The position numbers and the translations under genes were made by a program. The notes under the pieces are model-generated. The model had not been told where the DNA came from. It made no database searches and worked only from the letters and a program-made list of their open reading frames with translations. Positions 11,893 through 23,340 of a stretch of DNA of 64,000 bases are shown piece by piece. This stretch comes from Manihot esculenta. Taxonomy: Eukaryota; Streptophyta; Magnoliopsida; Malpighiales; Euphorbiaceae. The DNA lies in contig NC_035172.2 of assembly GCF_001659605.2 (NCBI RefSeq), positions 18,353,051-18,417,050 of the forward strand, read 5' to 3'. The number at the start of each line of letters is the position of its first letter. Positions within the stretch are counted from its first letter, which is position 1.

Positions 11893-14109
11893 TGTAACGA
11901 CCCGAAAATCGGACCGCTACCGGCGCTAGGATCCAGATCGGCTTAAGGCCGCCGGGACCCGTAGCAAGCCAAACATTCATCCTGTGAACCTGTTTAATCC
12001 CATACATGATCAACAACATACATAAAAATTTTAAACTTTTCTTTCATTCATTCACCAAACTCAACTTGTGCATGCACTATACATAATCATAAATATTAAC
12101 CCCTCTTTGGAGTCCTCATCAATGCTCCATTGGGGTGACATAACATACATTGAGTTTGGTTAAACATAGTCATTTATTAAAATCATTACATTTAAAAGAT
12201 CATGTAAACAAAGGGGATTAACATACAACTAGGGTCAAACACAACTATAAACCTCAATAGACATCATTGCATTACATAACTGTACTAAACATTATACATC
12301 AACATTTTTCATGTCCACACTAGCTATTACATGACCATAACTTCACTACTCTTGCTGACCTCCTGGTCTACCCTGTACCTGCAAACCTGGGGTTAAGGGA
12401 GAGGGATGAGCTACTAGAGCCCAGTGAGCAGAATTATAAAATAGTTTATTTAAACATATGATATCATGGAATGCATCACATCACAACTAATCACATCAAG
12501 GATGAATTTGTCACCCATAGCCCTCTAAGTGGTCCAACTATGCCAGGGGCGTAGAATGGGCCTCACTGGTCTTTCTCTTACATAACATATCATAACATAA
12601 CATTCCAACTGTGCCAGAGGCATAGAATGGGCCTCGCTGGCCTTCCGTACCGTATCATATCATACCATATCATATCATGGGAGGGCTAAAGGATCATTCA
12701 ACATTCATCCACATCATCAACAAATTATGCAATGCAGCATATTCGTGAATTCTAATGCAAACAACCTAATACATCTCATGGCATTCATGATGCGTGAATC
12801 ATGCTAAGAATTGATTTATTTACTTTAAAACATAGAGAGTTATTCCACTCACCTCTGGCTAAAGCTCTACTGACTCTGAAGCAGCTAAACTCACTGCTGG
12901 GGTCCTCGGTTCCTCAGGTCCAAACCTACACAGGTGGACTCAAATGAGGGACCAAACAAACATAAACATGACTCTAAAATACTCCCCAAAACCCCCCTAA
13001 AACATCTCAAAACATCCATAGAAAACATGCAAAGGAAGGCTGAACAGGGCACTTTCGGCGGCAGGTTCGGCGGCCGAAAGTCCCTCCAGAGCCGAAAGTC
13101 ATGCACCTTCGGCGGCACTTTCGGCGGCCGAAGGTTCCCTCCAGAGATGAAACTCATGCATGTTCGGCGGCACCTTCGGCAGCCGAAAGTCCCTTCCAGA
13201 GCCGAAAGTCATCTTTCGGGGGCAGGGTTCGGCAGCCGATCCATGCTATCACAGGCAGGTTCAGCGGCCGAAAGAACCTTCGGCTGCCGAACCTGGTTTC
13301 TCCCAAAAGGGTAGAAACTCAGCTCAACATGCATAAACGCCTCCTAACTCATTCAATCATGCATTTTCCTATTCTACAACATGCATACTCAAGCATACAA
13401 GCTCCTAGGGGCTTCAACTATCCTAAACCCCATCTACAACACATCAAACATGCTTATCCAACATACATTTAACCAAAAACTAAACATAAACCTACACATG
13501 CATTTCTACCCCAAGAAACTTCATAAAACTTACTTAAAACATGAAAGGAACTATGGATCTACTCTTACCTCTTGTAGAACGAGAGGAGAGACGATCCAAC
13601 TCGGAGATGGGAGAGATCCGCTCTTTGGTCTCCAAGTTTCCAAAACTTGCTCTTTTTGCTCAAATCTCTTCAAATCAACATAGAGCTTGTTAAAACATAG
13701 AAGATCGGAGGAAAAATCTCAAAACGAACCAAAGGAGAGCATGAACTCACCGTGGCCGAAAATGGGGAGAAAGCTCGCCCGTTTCGGCCGTGGAGCTCTT
13801 ATATAGGGCTGGCAGACCACCTTTCGGCAGCCGAACGTGCCCCCACATCTCATGCAAGTTCGGCGGCCGAACCTTTTGAGACTTTCGGAAGCCTAACATG
13901 CCCCCCTAAACCATCCCACGTTTGGCGTCCGAACCTGGAAATGCCTCCTTGGTCATTTTCATACAAAACTCAATTTCCTTTTTACTTAAAACATAAAATA
14001 CGTTAAAACATTTTATAAAAACATGGTTTTACCCTTCTAGAGGTTTCCGACATCCGGGATCCCACCAGACGGTAGGGATTCCGATACCGGAGTCTAGCCG
14101 GGGATTACA
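11893..14109 (-). repeat. 3' LTR of element D
   Basis: TGTAATCCCCGG to CGGGTCGTTACA on the minus strand. It contains the ~54-bp array near 13053-13215. One palindrome of the pair upstream of the TATA box that is present in the 5' LTR (21500-21537) is missing here near 13921, apparently a short deletion of one repeat. Confidence 0.95.
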
Positions 14110-14127
14110 TTCTTCCCCCCTTAAGAA
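14110..14127 (-). other. Polypurine tract of element D
   Basis: The minus strand reads TTCTTAAGGGGGGAAGAA immediately before the 3' LTR, the expected plus-strand primer site for Ty3/gypsy reverse transcription. Confidence 0.85.
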
Positions 14128-14207
14128 CATTCGTCCCCGAATGTTCACCAAACAAACATAGCATGGCAACAAACATAACATTCATACAAAGCACATAAAA
14201 ACTCACC

Positions 14208-15014
14208 TTAGAAGAGATGAGGATATTGCTGGAGCATGGACTCCCGTGTCTCCCAGGTACACTCCTCAATGTTGTGGTGATTCCAAAGGACTTTCACCAT
14301 CGGGATTTCCTTGTTCCTTAGCTTTCTGATCTGAGTGTCAAGAATCCGTACTGGCTGCTCAACATAAGTAAGATCCTCTTGGATCTCCATATCAGGCTCA
14401 CTAAGAACCTTGCCCAGATCTGACACGAGCTTTCTTAACATGGAAACATGGAAAACCGGATGGATTCTCTCCATTGAAGCAGGTAAATCTAGCTTATACG
14501 ATACATTCCCAATCTTTTGCAAGATTTCAAAGGGTCCGATGTACCGTGGAGCTAGCTTACCTTTCTTCCCAAACCGAATCACCTCTTTCATTGGAGACAC
14601 CTTGAGCAATACCAAATCCCCCTCCTGAAACTCTACTTGCCTTCTGCGGATATCTGCATAACTCTTCTGTCTGCTTGCAGCAGTCTTGATCCTTTCCCTG
14701 ATTATGGGCACCACTCTGCTGATGATCTCTACTAGCTCGGGCCCTGCCAAGGCCTTTTCTCCAACTTCTTCCCAACAAACAGGGGATCTGCACTTCCTTC
14801 CATATAAAGCTTCATATGGAGCCATCCCTATGCTAGCATGATGACTGTTATTGTAGGCAAACTCCATCAAGGGTAGATGCTGCCTCCAAGAACTGCCAAA
14901 ATCCAGCACACACATTCTGAGCATATCCTCTATTGTCTGGATGGTCCTCTCTGACTGTCCGTCCATCTGTGGATGGAAAGCAGTGCTAAAATCCAACCTG
15001 GTACCCATAGCGTT
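14208..15014 (-). pseudogene. Element D integrase C-terminus with chromodomain-like tail
   Basis: A 266-residue open stretch after the in-frame stop at 15012-15014. It continues the integrase core (FHPQMDGQSERT with the third catalytic acidic residue, then [12 protein letters not shown]). It then has the GPFEIL and [15 protein letters not shown] region and ends in a chromodomain-like segment ([16 protein letters not shown]). In chromoviruses this tail directs integration to modified chromatin. It is in frame with the upstream part; only the stop separates them, where sibling G has a sense codon. Confidence 0.88.
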
Positions 15015-17822
15015 CTACAGACTCCGCCAAAACCTGGAGGTGAACTGGGGTCCTCTATCAGACACTATTGAAATAGGAACCCCATGCAACCTGACGATCT
15101 CATCAACATACACCTGCGCCAACTTGTCCACAGAATAGCCACTCCTGACAGGGATGAAGTGAGCAGATTTGGTGAGTCTGTCCACAATCACCCATATGGA
15201 GTCCAATCTGTTGGACGCTGCCGATAACCCCACCACGAAGTCCATAGCTATATTCTCCCATTTCCACTCTGGAATAGGTAGTGGGTTAAGCATTCCAGCC
15301 GACTTCTGATGTTCCAGCTTCACCCTCTGACACACTTCGCAGGCTGACACAAACTGTGCCACTTCTCTCTTCATAGCTGGCCACCAATACACCTTCTTCA
15401 GATCTTGATACATCTTGGTGGCTCCAGGGTGAACATTGTATCTGGCATTATTAGCCTCTCTCATAATGTCTCCCTTCAGCCCTATGTCATCTGGTACACA
15501 CAATCTGCTCCCATAGCGGAGGATCCCCTTGTTGTCGAACCTGAACTCACTATCCTTGCCAGACTGAATAGTCCTGGCAATCTTCACTAACTCTGGGTCC
15601 TCATGCTGTTTCTGAGCCACCTGCTCTAGAAACACGGGTGCCACTCTCATCTGGGCTACCAAAGCACCTGTACCAGACAACTCCAACTGTAGACCTTCAT
15701 TCATGAGCTCAAAGAACTCCCTCACTACTCGCCTCCTCTCTGTTGAAATATGGGACAAACTGCCAAGTGATTTCCGGCTCAAGGCATCTACCACAACATT
15801 CGCCTTACCCGGATGGTACTGGATCTTGCAATCATAGTCACTAAGCAGTTCTACCCATCTCCTCTGTCTCAGATTCAGATCCCTCTGACTCAAGATGTAC
15901 TGCAGGCTCTTATGATCGGTGAAGATCTCACATTTAACCCCATAGAGGTAATGCCTCCATATCTTGAGTGCAAAGATTACTGCTGCCATCTCAAGGTCAT
16001 GTGTAGGGTAATTCAACTCGTGATTCTTCAGCTGCCTAGAAGCATAAGCAATCACCCTTTCATTCTGCATCAGTACCCAACCCAGTCCCACATGGGACGC
16101 ATCACAATAGACTGAGAAGTCTTCATTACTAGATGGCAGAGCTAACACTGGTGCTGAAGTCAACCTCTTCTTGAGCTCCTCAAAGCTCTCTTCACACTGG
16201 TCGGTCCACACAAACCTCTGGTTCTTCTTAGTCAATCTGGTCATGGGAGCTGCAATTTTAGAGAAGTCTTGAACGAACCTCCTGTAGTAACCTGCTAAAC
16301 CCAAGAAGCTCTTGATCTCTGTCACTGTAGTGGGTCTAGGCCAGTTAGCTACAGCTTTCACTTTCTTGGGGTCTACCTCAATTCCATTTTCTGACACAAC
16401 GTGCCCCAAGAATGAAATGCTCCTCAGCCAGAACTCACACTTGGAGAACTTGGCATACAAGCCATGTTCCCTCAAGGTTTGCAGAACTAACCTCAGATGA
16501 TGGGCATGCTCCTCTGCATTCCTGGAATACACTAAGATATCATCTATGAAGACAATAACAAAGTGATCCAGGTACTGACTAAACACTCTGTTCATGAGAT
16601 CCATGAATGCTGCAGGGGCGTTGGTTAACCCGAACAGCATCACAAGGAACTCGTAATGCCCATATCTGGTCCTGAAAGCTGTCTTCGGCACATCCTCTTC
16701 TCTTATCCTCAACTGATGGTACCCATATCTCAGATCTATTTTAGAGAAACAACCTGCTCCGGCTAGCTGGTCGAATAGATCGTCGATCCTTGGCAACGGG
16801 TACTTATTCTTGGTAGTGACTTTGTTCAACTGCTTGTAGTCGATACAAAGTCTGAGGGATCCATCCTTCTTTTTCACAAATAGCACTGGAGCACCCCAAG
16901 GTGAGGTACTCGGTCGGATGAAGCCTCTATCTACCAACTCTTGCAACTGCTCCTTAAGCTCCTTTAATTCTGCTGGTGCCATCCTGTAGGGAGGGATAGA
17001 GATCGGTCTGGTTCCAGGCATCAGTTCAATTTCAAACTCTATCTCCCTAGCAGGTGGTAAACCTGGCAGCTCGTCTGGGAAAACATCTAAGAACTCTCTG
17101 ACCACTAGCACTGAGGCGGGCTCTCTGACATGACTATCCAGCTCTCTCACATGAGCTAGAAAACCCTGACAACCTCTCCTGAGTAGCCTACGAGCCTGGA
17201 GGGCTGATATCAAACCTCTAGGTGTACTCCCCCTGTCTCCTCTGAAGACTACCTCTGACCCATCCTGACATCTGAACCTAACTACCTTGTCTCTGCAGTC
17301 CAAGGTAGCACCATGGGTAGATAGCCAATCCATCCCTAGAATGACGTCAAAATCTGTCAAATCTAGAACCACAAGGTCGGCAGAAAGGCATCTTCCCTCC
17401 ACAAAAACTGGACTATACTGGCAGACTGACTCTGCCACTGATGGGTCGCACTTGGGTCCATTGACCCATAGGGGACACTCTAACCCAGAGACCATCAAAC
17501 CCAATCTCTCGACGGCCCTCGGAGCAATGAAAGAATGCGATGCACCAGGGTCCATTAAGGCATACACATCAGAACAACCAATGATGAGATTACCTGACAC
17601 CACGGTGTTGGATGTATTTGCCTCCTGCTGAGACATGGTGAAGATCCGTGCTAGAGCTGATGGACCCTCACCCCTGAAACCCGCTGAAAAAGAGGCTGTC
17701 CCTCTCCCCCTGCCTCTGCCACTAGCCTGAGTCGCGGCTGGAGCTACTGGCTGTGCCACACTGCCTGAAGCTGTCTGCTGAGACTGTGCCACAAAAGCTG
17801 CCCTAGGACACTCCCGAGCCAT
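15015..17822 (-). pseudogene. Element D protease, RT, RNase H and integrase core
   Basis: 935 open residues. Residue 1 is the methionine inside the zinc knuckle (GHMARECP), so it is not a real start; the frame extends upstream to about 18045. The order is protease (DPGASHSF, residues 91-98), RT ([10 protein letters not shown] 341-350, FIDDILVYS 425-433), RNase H (YCDAS 572-576, HDLEMAAV 608-615, TDHKSLQ 635-641) and integrase finger (HPG 798-800, CEVCQ 828-832). The integrase core follows with Asp 861 and Asp 922. Two oddities: the first histidine of the HHCC finger is asparagine (residue 791), and the usual Pro before [10 protein letters not shown] is Leu (396). The frame ends at a stop in the integrase core (15012-15014). 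Confidence 0.92.
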
Positions 17823-18040
17823 GTGTCCCTCCTGCCCACATCTGAAGCAGGCTGATGTCCCAACCAGACATACTCCTTTGTGCGGTCTCCCACACTTCTT
17901 GCATACTGCATTATCTGCACCTGAGCTCGAACCACTTCCTAATCGCAGACCAGACTTGATCTTATTCCAGAACTTGTTCTTCTTTGGCTTCTTGGAGGTG
18001 CTGCTCCTCCTTTTACTGCCTGAACTTAGAGAAGAAGGGT

Positions 18041-19210
18041 CTATCCTTCCCCACCTGGGGTCTTGGAGCCAGAAGGCTGTGCTACTGACTGTTTGACTTT
18101 CCCTTCGATGATAGCACTAGCCTCCATCCTCTGAGCCATATCCACTATGGCATGGAAACTCTCCCTCTCTGCTGACTGAATCAAGGAGGAGTACCTAGAA
18201 TGGAGCTTCATGATATAACTCCTTGACTTCTTCTGATCTGTGTCCAGATTCTGCCCCGTGAATGGCAATAGCTCTAAGAATCTGTCTGTATACTCATCCA
18301 CACTCATCTCATCTGACTGCCTCAACTGCTCGAACTCAATCATCTTCAGCTCCCTTGAACTGTCAGGGAAAGCCCATCCTGCAAACTCATTTGCAAACTC
18401 CTCCCATGATAGGCTGTCCAACCTCGGGTTCACATAGTTCTTAAACCACTCTCGGGCCTTCTTGCATTTTAGTGTGAACCTAGCCATCTGAATGGCTCTA
18501 CTGCCATCAGCTCCTATCTCATCTGTAATTGTTTTGACCCTCTCAAGGTACACAAACGGGTCATCACCGGTTTCAAACTGGGGAGCACCCAGCTTCATGT
18601 AATCGGTCATCTTGACCTTGCTCCCCCCAGATGAGCTAGGTTTAAGCATTTGGGTTTCTGGGACAGTAGGTGCTGCTGGTGGTGGAGGAGGTGCAGCATC
18701 CCCTGGGGTAGGGTTTGTTGTGTCTGGATGGTAGCGTGGGGGTGGATACATAGGGTATTGTGAGTATGGTGGGTAAAAAGGTGAGTAAAAAGGTGGGTAT
18801 GGCATGTGAGAAGGGTAAGGATTAAAACTGGGGTAATCCGATGTACCTCCCATCGAATAGCCGGGATGCTGGGAAAAGGGTGGGTAGTAAGGTGGCTGAA
18901 CAAATCCTGAGGCCTAGGTGCCTCCTTGGGACTCTCCCATTCCCTCTTCCGACATACTTACTCCGAGACTGCCATCCCTCCTCTGATCTACATCCATCTG
19001 ATCCCCCACATCCTCTGACATATCCCCTTGTATTGTTCCCCTCACTGATCTACTTCTACCCAGATCCAAAGACCTTCTAGGGTCTCTTACTACTCTTTCT
19101 CTGCTGGACCTACTTGACATTGCCCTAGGCAATGCAGGAGGACGGGCATCAGTGCCCTCATCCTGGGGCGGTACTCCAGTCAATCGTGCAGATCGACGAG
19201 TTCCTCTCAT
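18041..19210 (-). pseudogene. Element D gag, broken by a stop and a frameshift
   Basis: Gag starts at 19210 ([12 protein letters not shown]) and stops at 18914-18916, where A and F have a sense codon. The frame then stays open through the gag domain (MGGTSDYPSF at 18853, [26 protein letters not shown]) to a stop at 18041, caused by loss of one G in a G-run near 18047. Downstream of that the reading moves into the frame of the zinc knuckle ([14 protein letters not shown], about 17810-17850) and protease. It would encode the particle-forming Gag protein in intact relatives. Confidence 0.88.
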
Positions 19211-19458
19211 CCTGTTTACTAAAAAACAGCACACATCTCATAAACATTAGCATCAAATGGTTCATGTGCAAACACATGAACCCGCATCACATACATAGCA
19301 TATCATTAATGCACATGCATATACTCATGGCATTTCACATCATCAATCAAGACAGGACTCTACATCCTATCCTAGTGGACATGATTTTCCTATTGTGCTT
19401 GACCTTCTAGAACATCTATGAGCCCGACACTCTATAGGTCCGACCATATGAACCTAGG

Positions 19459-19470
19459 GCTCTGATACCA
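19459..19470 (-). other. Primer binding site of element D (initiator tRNA-Met)
   Basis: The minus strand reads TGGTATCAGAGC three bases from the 5' LTR. Confidence 0.92.
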
Positions 19471-20634
19471 ATCTGTAACGACCCGAAAATCGGACCGCTA
19501 CCGGCGCTAGGATCCAGATCGGCTTAAGGCTGCCGGGACCCGTAGCAAGCCAAACATTCATCCTGTGAACCTGTTTAATCCCATACATGATCAACAACAT
19601 ACATAAAAATTTTAAACTTTTCTTTCATTCATTCACCAAACTCAACCTGTGCATGCACTATACATAATCATAAACATTAACCCCTCTTTGGAGTCCTCAT
19701 CAATGCTCCATTGGGGTGACATAACATACATTGAGTTTGGTTAAACATAGTCATTTATTAAAATCGTTACATTTAAAAGATCATGTAAACAAAGGGGATT
19801 AACATACAACTAGGGTCAAGCACAACTATAAACCTCAATAGACATCATTGCATTACATAACTGTACTAAACATTATACATCAACATTTTTCATGTCCACA
19901 CTAGCTATTACATGACCATAACTTCACTACTCTTGCTGACCTCCTGGTCTACCCTGTACCTGCAAACCTGGAGTTAAGGGAGAGGGATGAGCTACTAGAG
20001 CCCAGTGAGCAGAATGATAAAACAGTTTATTTAAACATATGATATCGTGGAATGCATCACATCACAACTAATCACATCAAGGATGAATTTGTCACCCATA
20101 GCCCTCTAAGTGGTCCAACTGTGCCAGGGGCGTAGAATGGGCCTCACTGGTCTTTCTCTTACATAACATATCATAACATAACATTCCAACTGTGCCAGGG
20201 GCGTAGAATGGGCCTCGCTGGTCTTTCGTACCGTATCATATCATACCATATCATATCATGGGAGGGCTAAAGGATCATTCAACATTCATCCACATCATCA
20301 ACAAATTATGCAATGCAGCATATTCGTGAATTCTAATGCAAACAACCTAATACATCTCATGGCATTCATGATGCGTGAATCATGCTAAGAATTGATTTAT
20401 TTACTTTAAAACATAGAGAGTTATTCCACTCACCTCTGGCTGAAGCTCTACTGACTCTGAAGCAGCTAAACTCACTGCTGGGGTCCTCGGTTCCTCGGGT
20501 CCGAACCTACACAGGTGGACTCAAATGAGGGACCAAACAAACATAAACATGACTCTAAAATACTCCCCAAAAACCCCCTAAAACACCTCAAAACATCCAT
20601 AGAAAACATGCAAAGGAAGACTGAACAGGGCACT

Positions 20635-20796
20635 TTCGGCGGCAGGTTCGGCGGCCGAAAGTCCCTCCAGAGCCGAAAGTCATGCACCTTCGGCGGCACT
20701 TTCAGGGTCGAAGGTTCCCTCCAGAGACGAAACTCATGCATGTTCGGTGGCACCTTCGGCAGCCGAAAGTCCCTTCTAGAGCCGAAAGTCATCTTT
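20635..20796 (-). repeat. Three ~54-bp tandem units built around TTCGGC/GCCGAA palindromes
   Basis: On the plus strand, units start at 20635, 20689 and 20743. Each has TTCGGCGGCA, then a palindrome or a degraded form of it, then TCCCTCCAGAG(A/C)CGAAA and TCATGCA. The same array occurs in every chromovirus LTR here in which this leader region is present. Because the unit length is a multiple of three, the array gives open frames on both strands, but these are repeat artefacts. Confidence 0.85.
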
Positions 20797-21378
20797 TGGG
20801 GGCAGGGTTCGGCAGCCGATCCATGCTACCACAGGCAGGTTCGGCGGCCGAAAGAACCTTCGGCTGCCGAACCTGGTTTCTCCCAAAAGGGCAAAAACTC
20901 AGCTCAACATGCATAAACGCCTCCTAACTCATTCAATCATGCATTTTCCTATTCTACAACATGCATACTCAAGCATACAAGCTCCTAGGGGCTTCAACTA
21001 TCCTCAACCCCATCTACAACACATCAAACATGCTTATCCAACATACATTTAACCAAAAACTCAACATAAACCTACACATGCATTTCTACCCCAAGAAACT
21101 TCATAAAACTTACTTAAAACATGAAAGGAACTATGGATCTACTCTTACCTCTTGTAGAACGAGAGGAGAGACGATCCAACTCGGAGATGGGAGAGATTCG
21201 CTCTTTGGTCTCCAAGTTTTCAAAACTTGCTCTTTTTGCTCAAATCTCTTCAAATCAACATAGAGCTTGTTAAAACATAGAAGATCGGAGAAAAAACCTT
21301 AAAACGAACCAAAGGAGAGCATGAACTCACCGTGGCCGAAAATGGGGAGAAAGCTTGCCTGTTTCGGCCATGGAGCTC

Positions 21379-21385
21379 TTATATA
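21379..21385 (-). promoter_or_regulatory. TATA box of the D 5' LTR
   Basis: The minus strand reads CCCTATATAAGAGC. It lies about 20 bp downstream of a palindrome (TTCGGCAGCTGAA, 21404-21416) and further copies at 21440-21540. Confidence 0.65.
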
Positions 21386-21714
21386 GGGCTGGCAGACCAC
21401 CTTTCGGCAGCTGAACGTGCCCCCACATCTCATGCAAGTTCGGCGGCCGAACATTTTGAGACTTTCGGAAGCCTAACATGCCCCCCTAAACCATCCCACG
21501 TTCGGCGGCCGAACTTGAGGTTCGGCGGCCGAACTTGGAAATGCCTCCTTGGTCATTTTCATACAAAACTCAATTTCCTTTTTACTTAAAACATAAAATA
21601 CGTTAAAACATTTTATAAAAATATGGTTTTACCCTTCTAGAGGTTTTCGACATCCGGGATCCCACCATACGGTAGGGATTCCGATACCAGAGTCTAGCCG
21701 GATATTACATTATC

Positions 21715-22172
21715 CCTTTCCCCTAACCCCAATTTTGCAGGGTCGAAGATAGCTCGGGAAGCTGGCATAGTAGCTGGTATAGTTTAATGTAATAGATTAG
21801 TTGTGGACATGTATTGTATAATGGATTAGAATTGTGCTTTGCCCTAGTTTTTTCATTGTGATCCCTGTTAACATGATCCATATGTAAAAGTTTTAATTAT
21901 GAGTTATGTTTGAACGAAGCTTGAGACATGTAATGTTTACCATACTAGAGCATTTGATGAGGGCTCTAGTATGGGTTTTATGTTTTCAGTATGATGCATG
22001 TACAGGTTGAGCTTGGTTTCATGGAAATGTTTAAGTTTTTTATTAAATGTTTGATCATGTATGGGATTCTATCAGGTACACAGGATATATAGTAGGCTTA
22101 CTACGAGTTCCGGCGACCTTAAGTTAATCTGAATCCTGGAGCCGATAGCGGTCCGATTTTCGGGTCGTTACA
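21715..22172 (+). repeat. LTR E, right fragment
   Basis: This continues the LTR cut at 11892, starting CCCTTTCCCCTAACCCC and ending GGTCCGATTTTCGGGTCGTTACA. It matches LTR B at 8146-8658. The join across element D is seamless if one TTATC copy is removed. Confidence 0.85.
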
Positions 22173-23340
22173 CATAGAAAATTAAAGACCCGCCTTCAAC
22201 TATTCCTCAAAGACCATAATAATATCCTTAGTAGGAATCAAGCCACTCACACGGACGCGTAGAGAAGGAGCGAAGGTACAGAAAGACTCTTGAGGAATTT
22301 GATAGGTATCATAGAGACGGTCCATATCATGCTCCGATAGAATAGATAGGGTATCACTAATCAAGCCGCCTTCATTTTTCAAAGCCTCCTTCAATGGAAT
22401 AATAGTGGCTGGGGCACGAATGGAGCCATCGGAGGAGGAACTAGAGGTAGAACCCCACTGGAAAAAAGGGAAGAAAAAGTATTCCTATTTATCATGAGAG
22501 GGAGAAAAGAAACAGAAATTACTGTAAGGAGTATAAGCAGAAAAGAAGTAATGAACGAGTTTTTCTGAAGGGAAAGGGTCACAGGAGATAGAAAAAATTG
22601 TAGTTGGGGAAGAAAAAAGGCTTTTTAAGATGATTTTTTGACGACAGGCTTTAATTGGGGAACTATAAGCAATGCAGTCATCATTGAAGGGCTAGATAGA
22701 CGAAACGACATGAGCAACAAAGACTAATCTCAGGAGGCCACGTGCCTCAGACCTTGAGAACCGCTATCTCCTTCAAATTCTAAGAAATTGAAGACTAGCG
22801 GGGGGATCTTTGATGTTACATAACAATCGCCAAAAGTAAGTCATGAGCTGCCACCACAAGATAGGTCTACGTGGCAAGAATTTGATAAGTAGAAAATATG
22901 GTCCAATCCGAGAAAAGAAAGACTCGGACACTCCAAACACCTAGTTCATCATCAAAGGCTCGCCTTTCCCTCAACAGGGCAAGTCTTGATATCCAGTTAC
23001 CGTTAAGCAGGGACAGTCCAGTACTGTATCCCTATTATACCTGTAATCGTGAGATTTTCCTCCCGTTAGCAGACGATACCCATTATCAAGTAGCCGGCTA
23101 CATCACAGTCGGTTTATTGGAAAATGTCATATTTATCTCCCCTTTCTTACAATATAAGAAAGGAAGGAATCACAAAGACAAATGTACGTTATTCTTAAAC
23201 ACTACTCAAGTTATAAGCAATTCATTGCATTCACCTGATTTCTTAATATATTGACTTGAGCGTTGGAGTGTTTGCCGCAAGCACCCACCACCACCTCACC
23301 TTCTCACTTTCTCTTTATTGTAGGTCTAACCAAGAACAAT
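22173..23340 (-). mobile_element. P1: remnant of an element with PF04195-like gag, minus strand
   Basis: The reverse strand matches P2 (32515-33320) over the untranslated leader (shared CTTGCCACGTAG, GGCGATTGTT and GGCACGTGGC blocks) and into the coding region. There the stretch around 22200-22400 contains FCTFAP and DIIMVFEE, against FCVFTP and DTIMVYEE in P2. Stops follow at once, and LTR E cuts the homology at 22172. PF04195 is a 'putative gypsy type transposase' family in Pfam; assignment is by resemblance only. From about 23050 to 23340 the plus strand reads TTGACTTGAGCGTTGGAGTG, an LTR-end-like motif of uncertain ownership. Confidence 0.6.

Larger units (their letters stand above)
11893..21709 (-). 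mobile_element. Chromovirus D: complete Ty3/gypsy element with target duplication TTATC
   Basis: A complete 9817-bp minus-strand element. It has LTRs of 2217 bp (11893-14109) and 2236 bp (19474-21709), a primer site, gag-pol and a purine tract. TTATC flanks it on both sides (11888-11892 and 21710-21714). In the first ~290 bp the two LTRs differ at about four positions by eye, so the insertion is fairly recent. Despite that, the coding region has an in-frame stop and a 1-bp deletion in gag and a stop in integrase, so this copy cannot make the polyprotein. It sits inside LTR E. Confidence 0.95.
19474..21709 (-). repeat. 5' LTR of element D
   Basis: 2236 bp, ending CGGGTCGTTACA on the minus strand at 19474. 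The upstream promoter palindromes are at about 21400-21540, the TATA box at 21379-21385, the leader array at 20635-20796, and duplicated AGAATGGGCCTC units lie at about 20110-20230. Confidence 0.95.

Noticed and set aside
20515..20916. Long Gly/Arg/Ser-rich open frames in the LTRs (also near 5390, 7141, 13101, 37889, 47036 and 59104).
   Set aside because: They are translations of the palindrome array, whose ~54-bp unit is a multiple of three. They occur in every LTR, on both strands, without conserved starts.
23050..23340. A separate solo LTR ending near TTGACTTGAGCGTTGGAGTG.
   Set aside because: The motif looks like a plant LTR end, but I could not find the other end or a target duplication. 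Left within P1 as uncertain.
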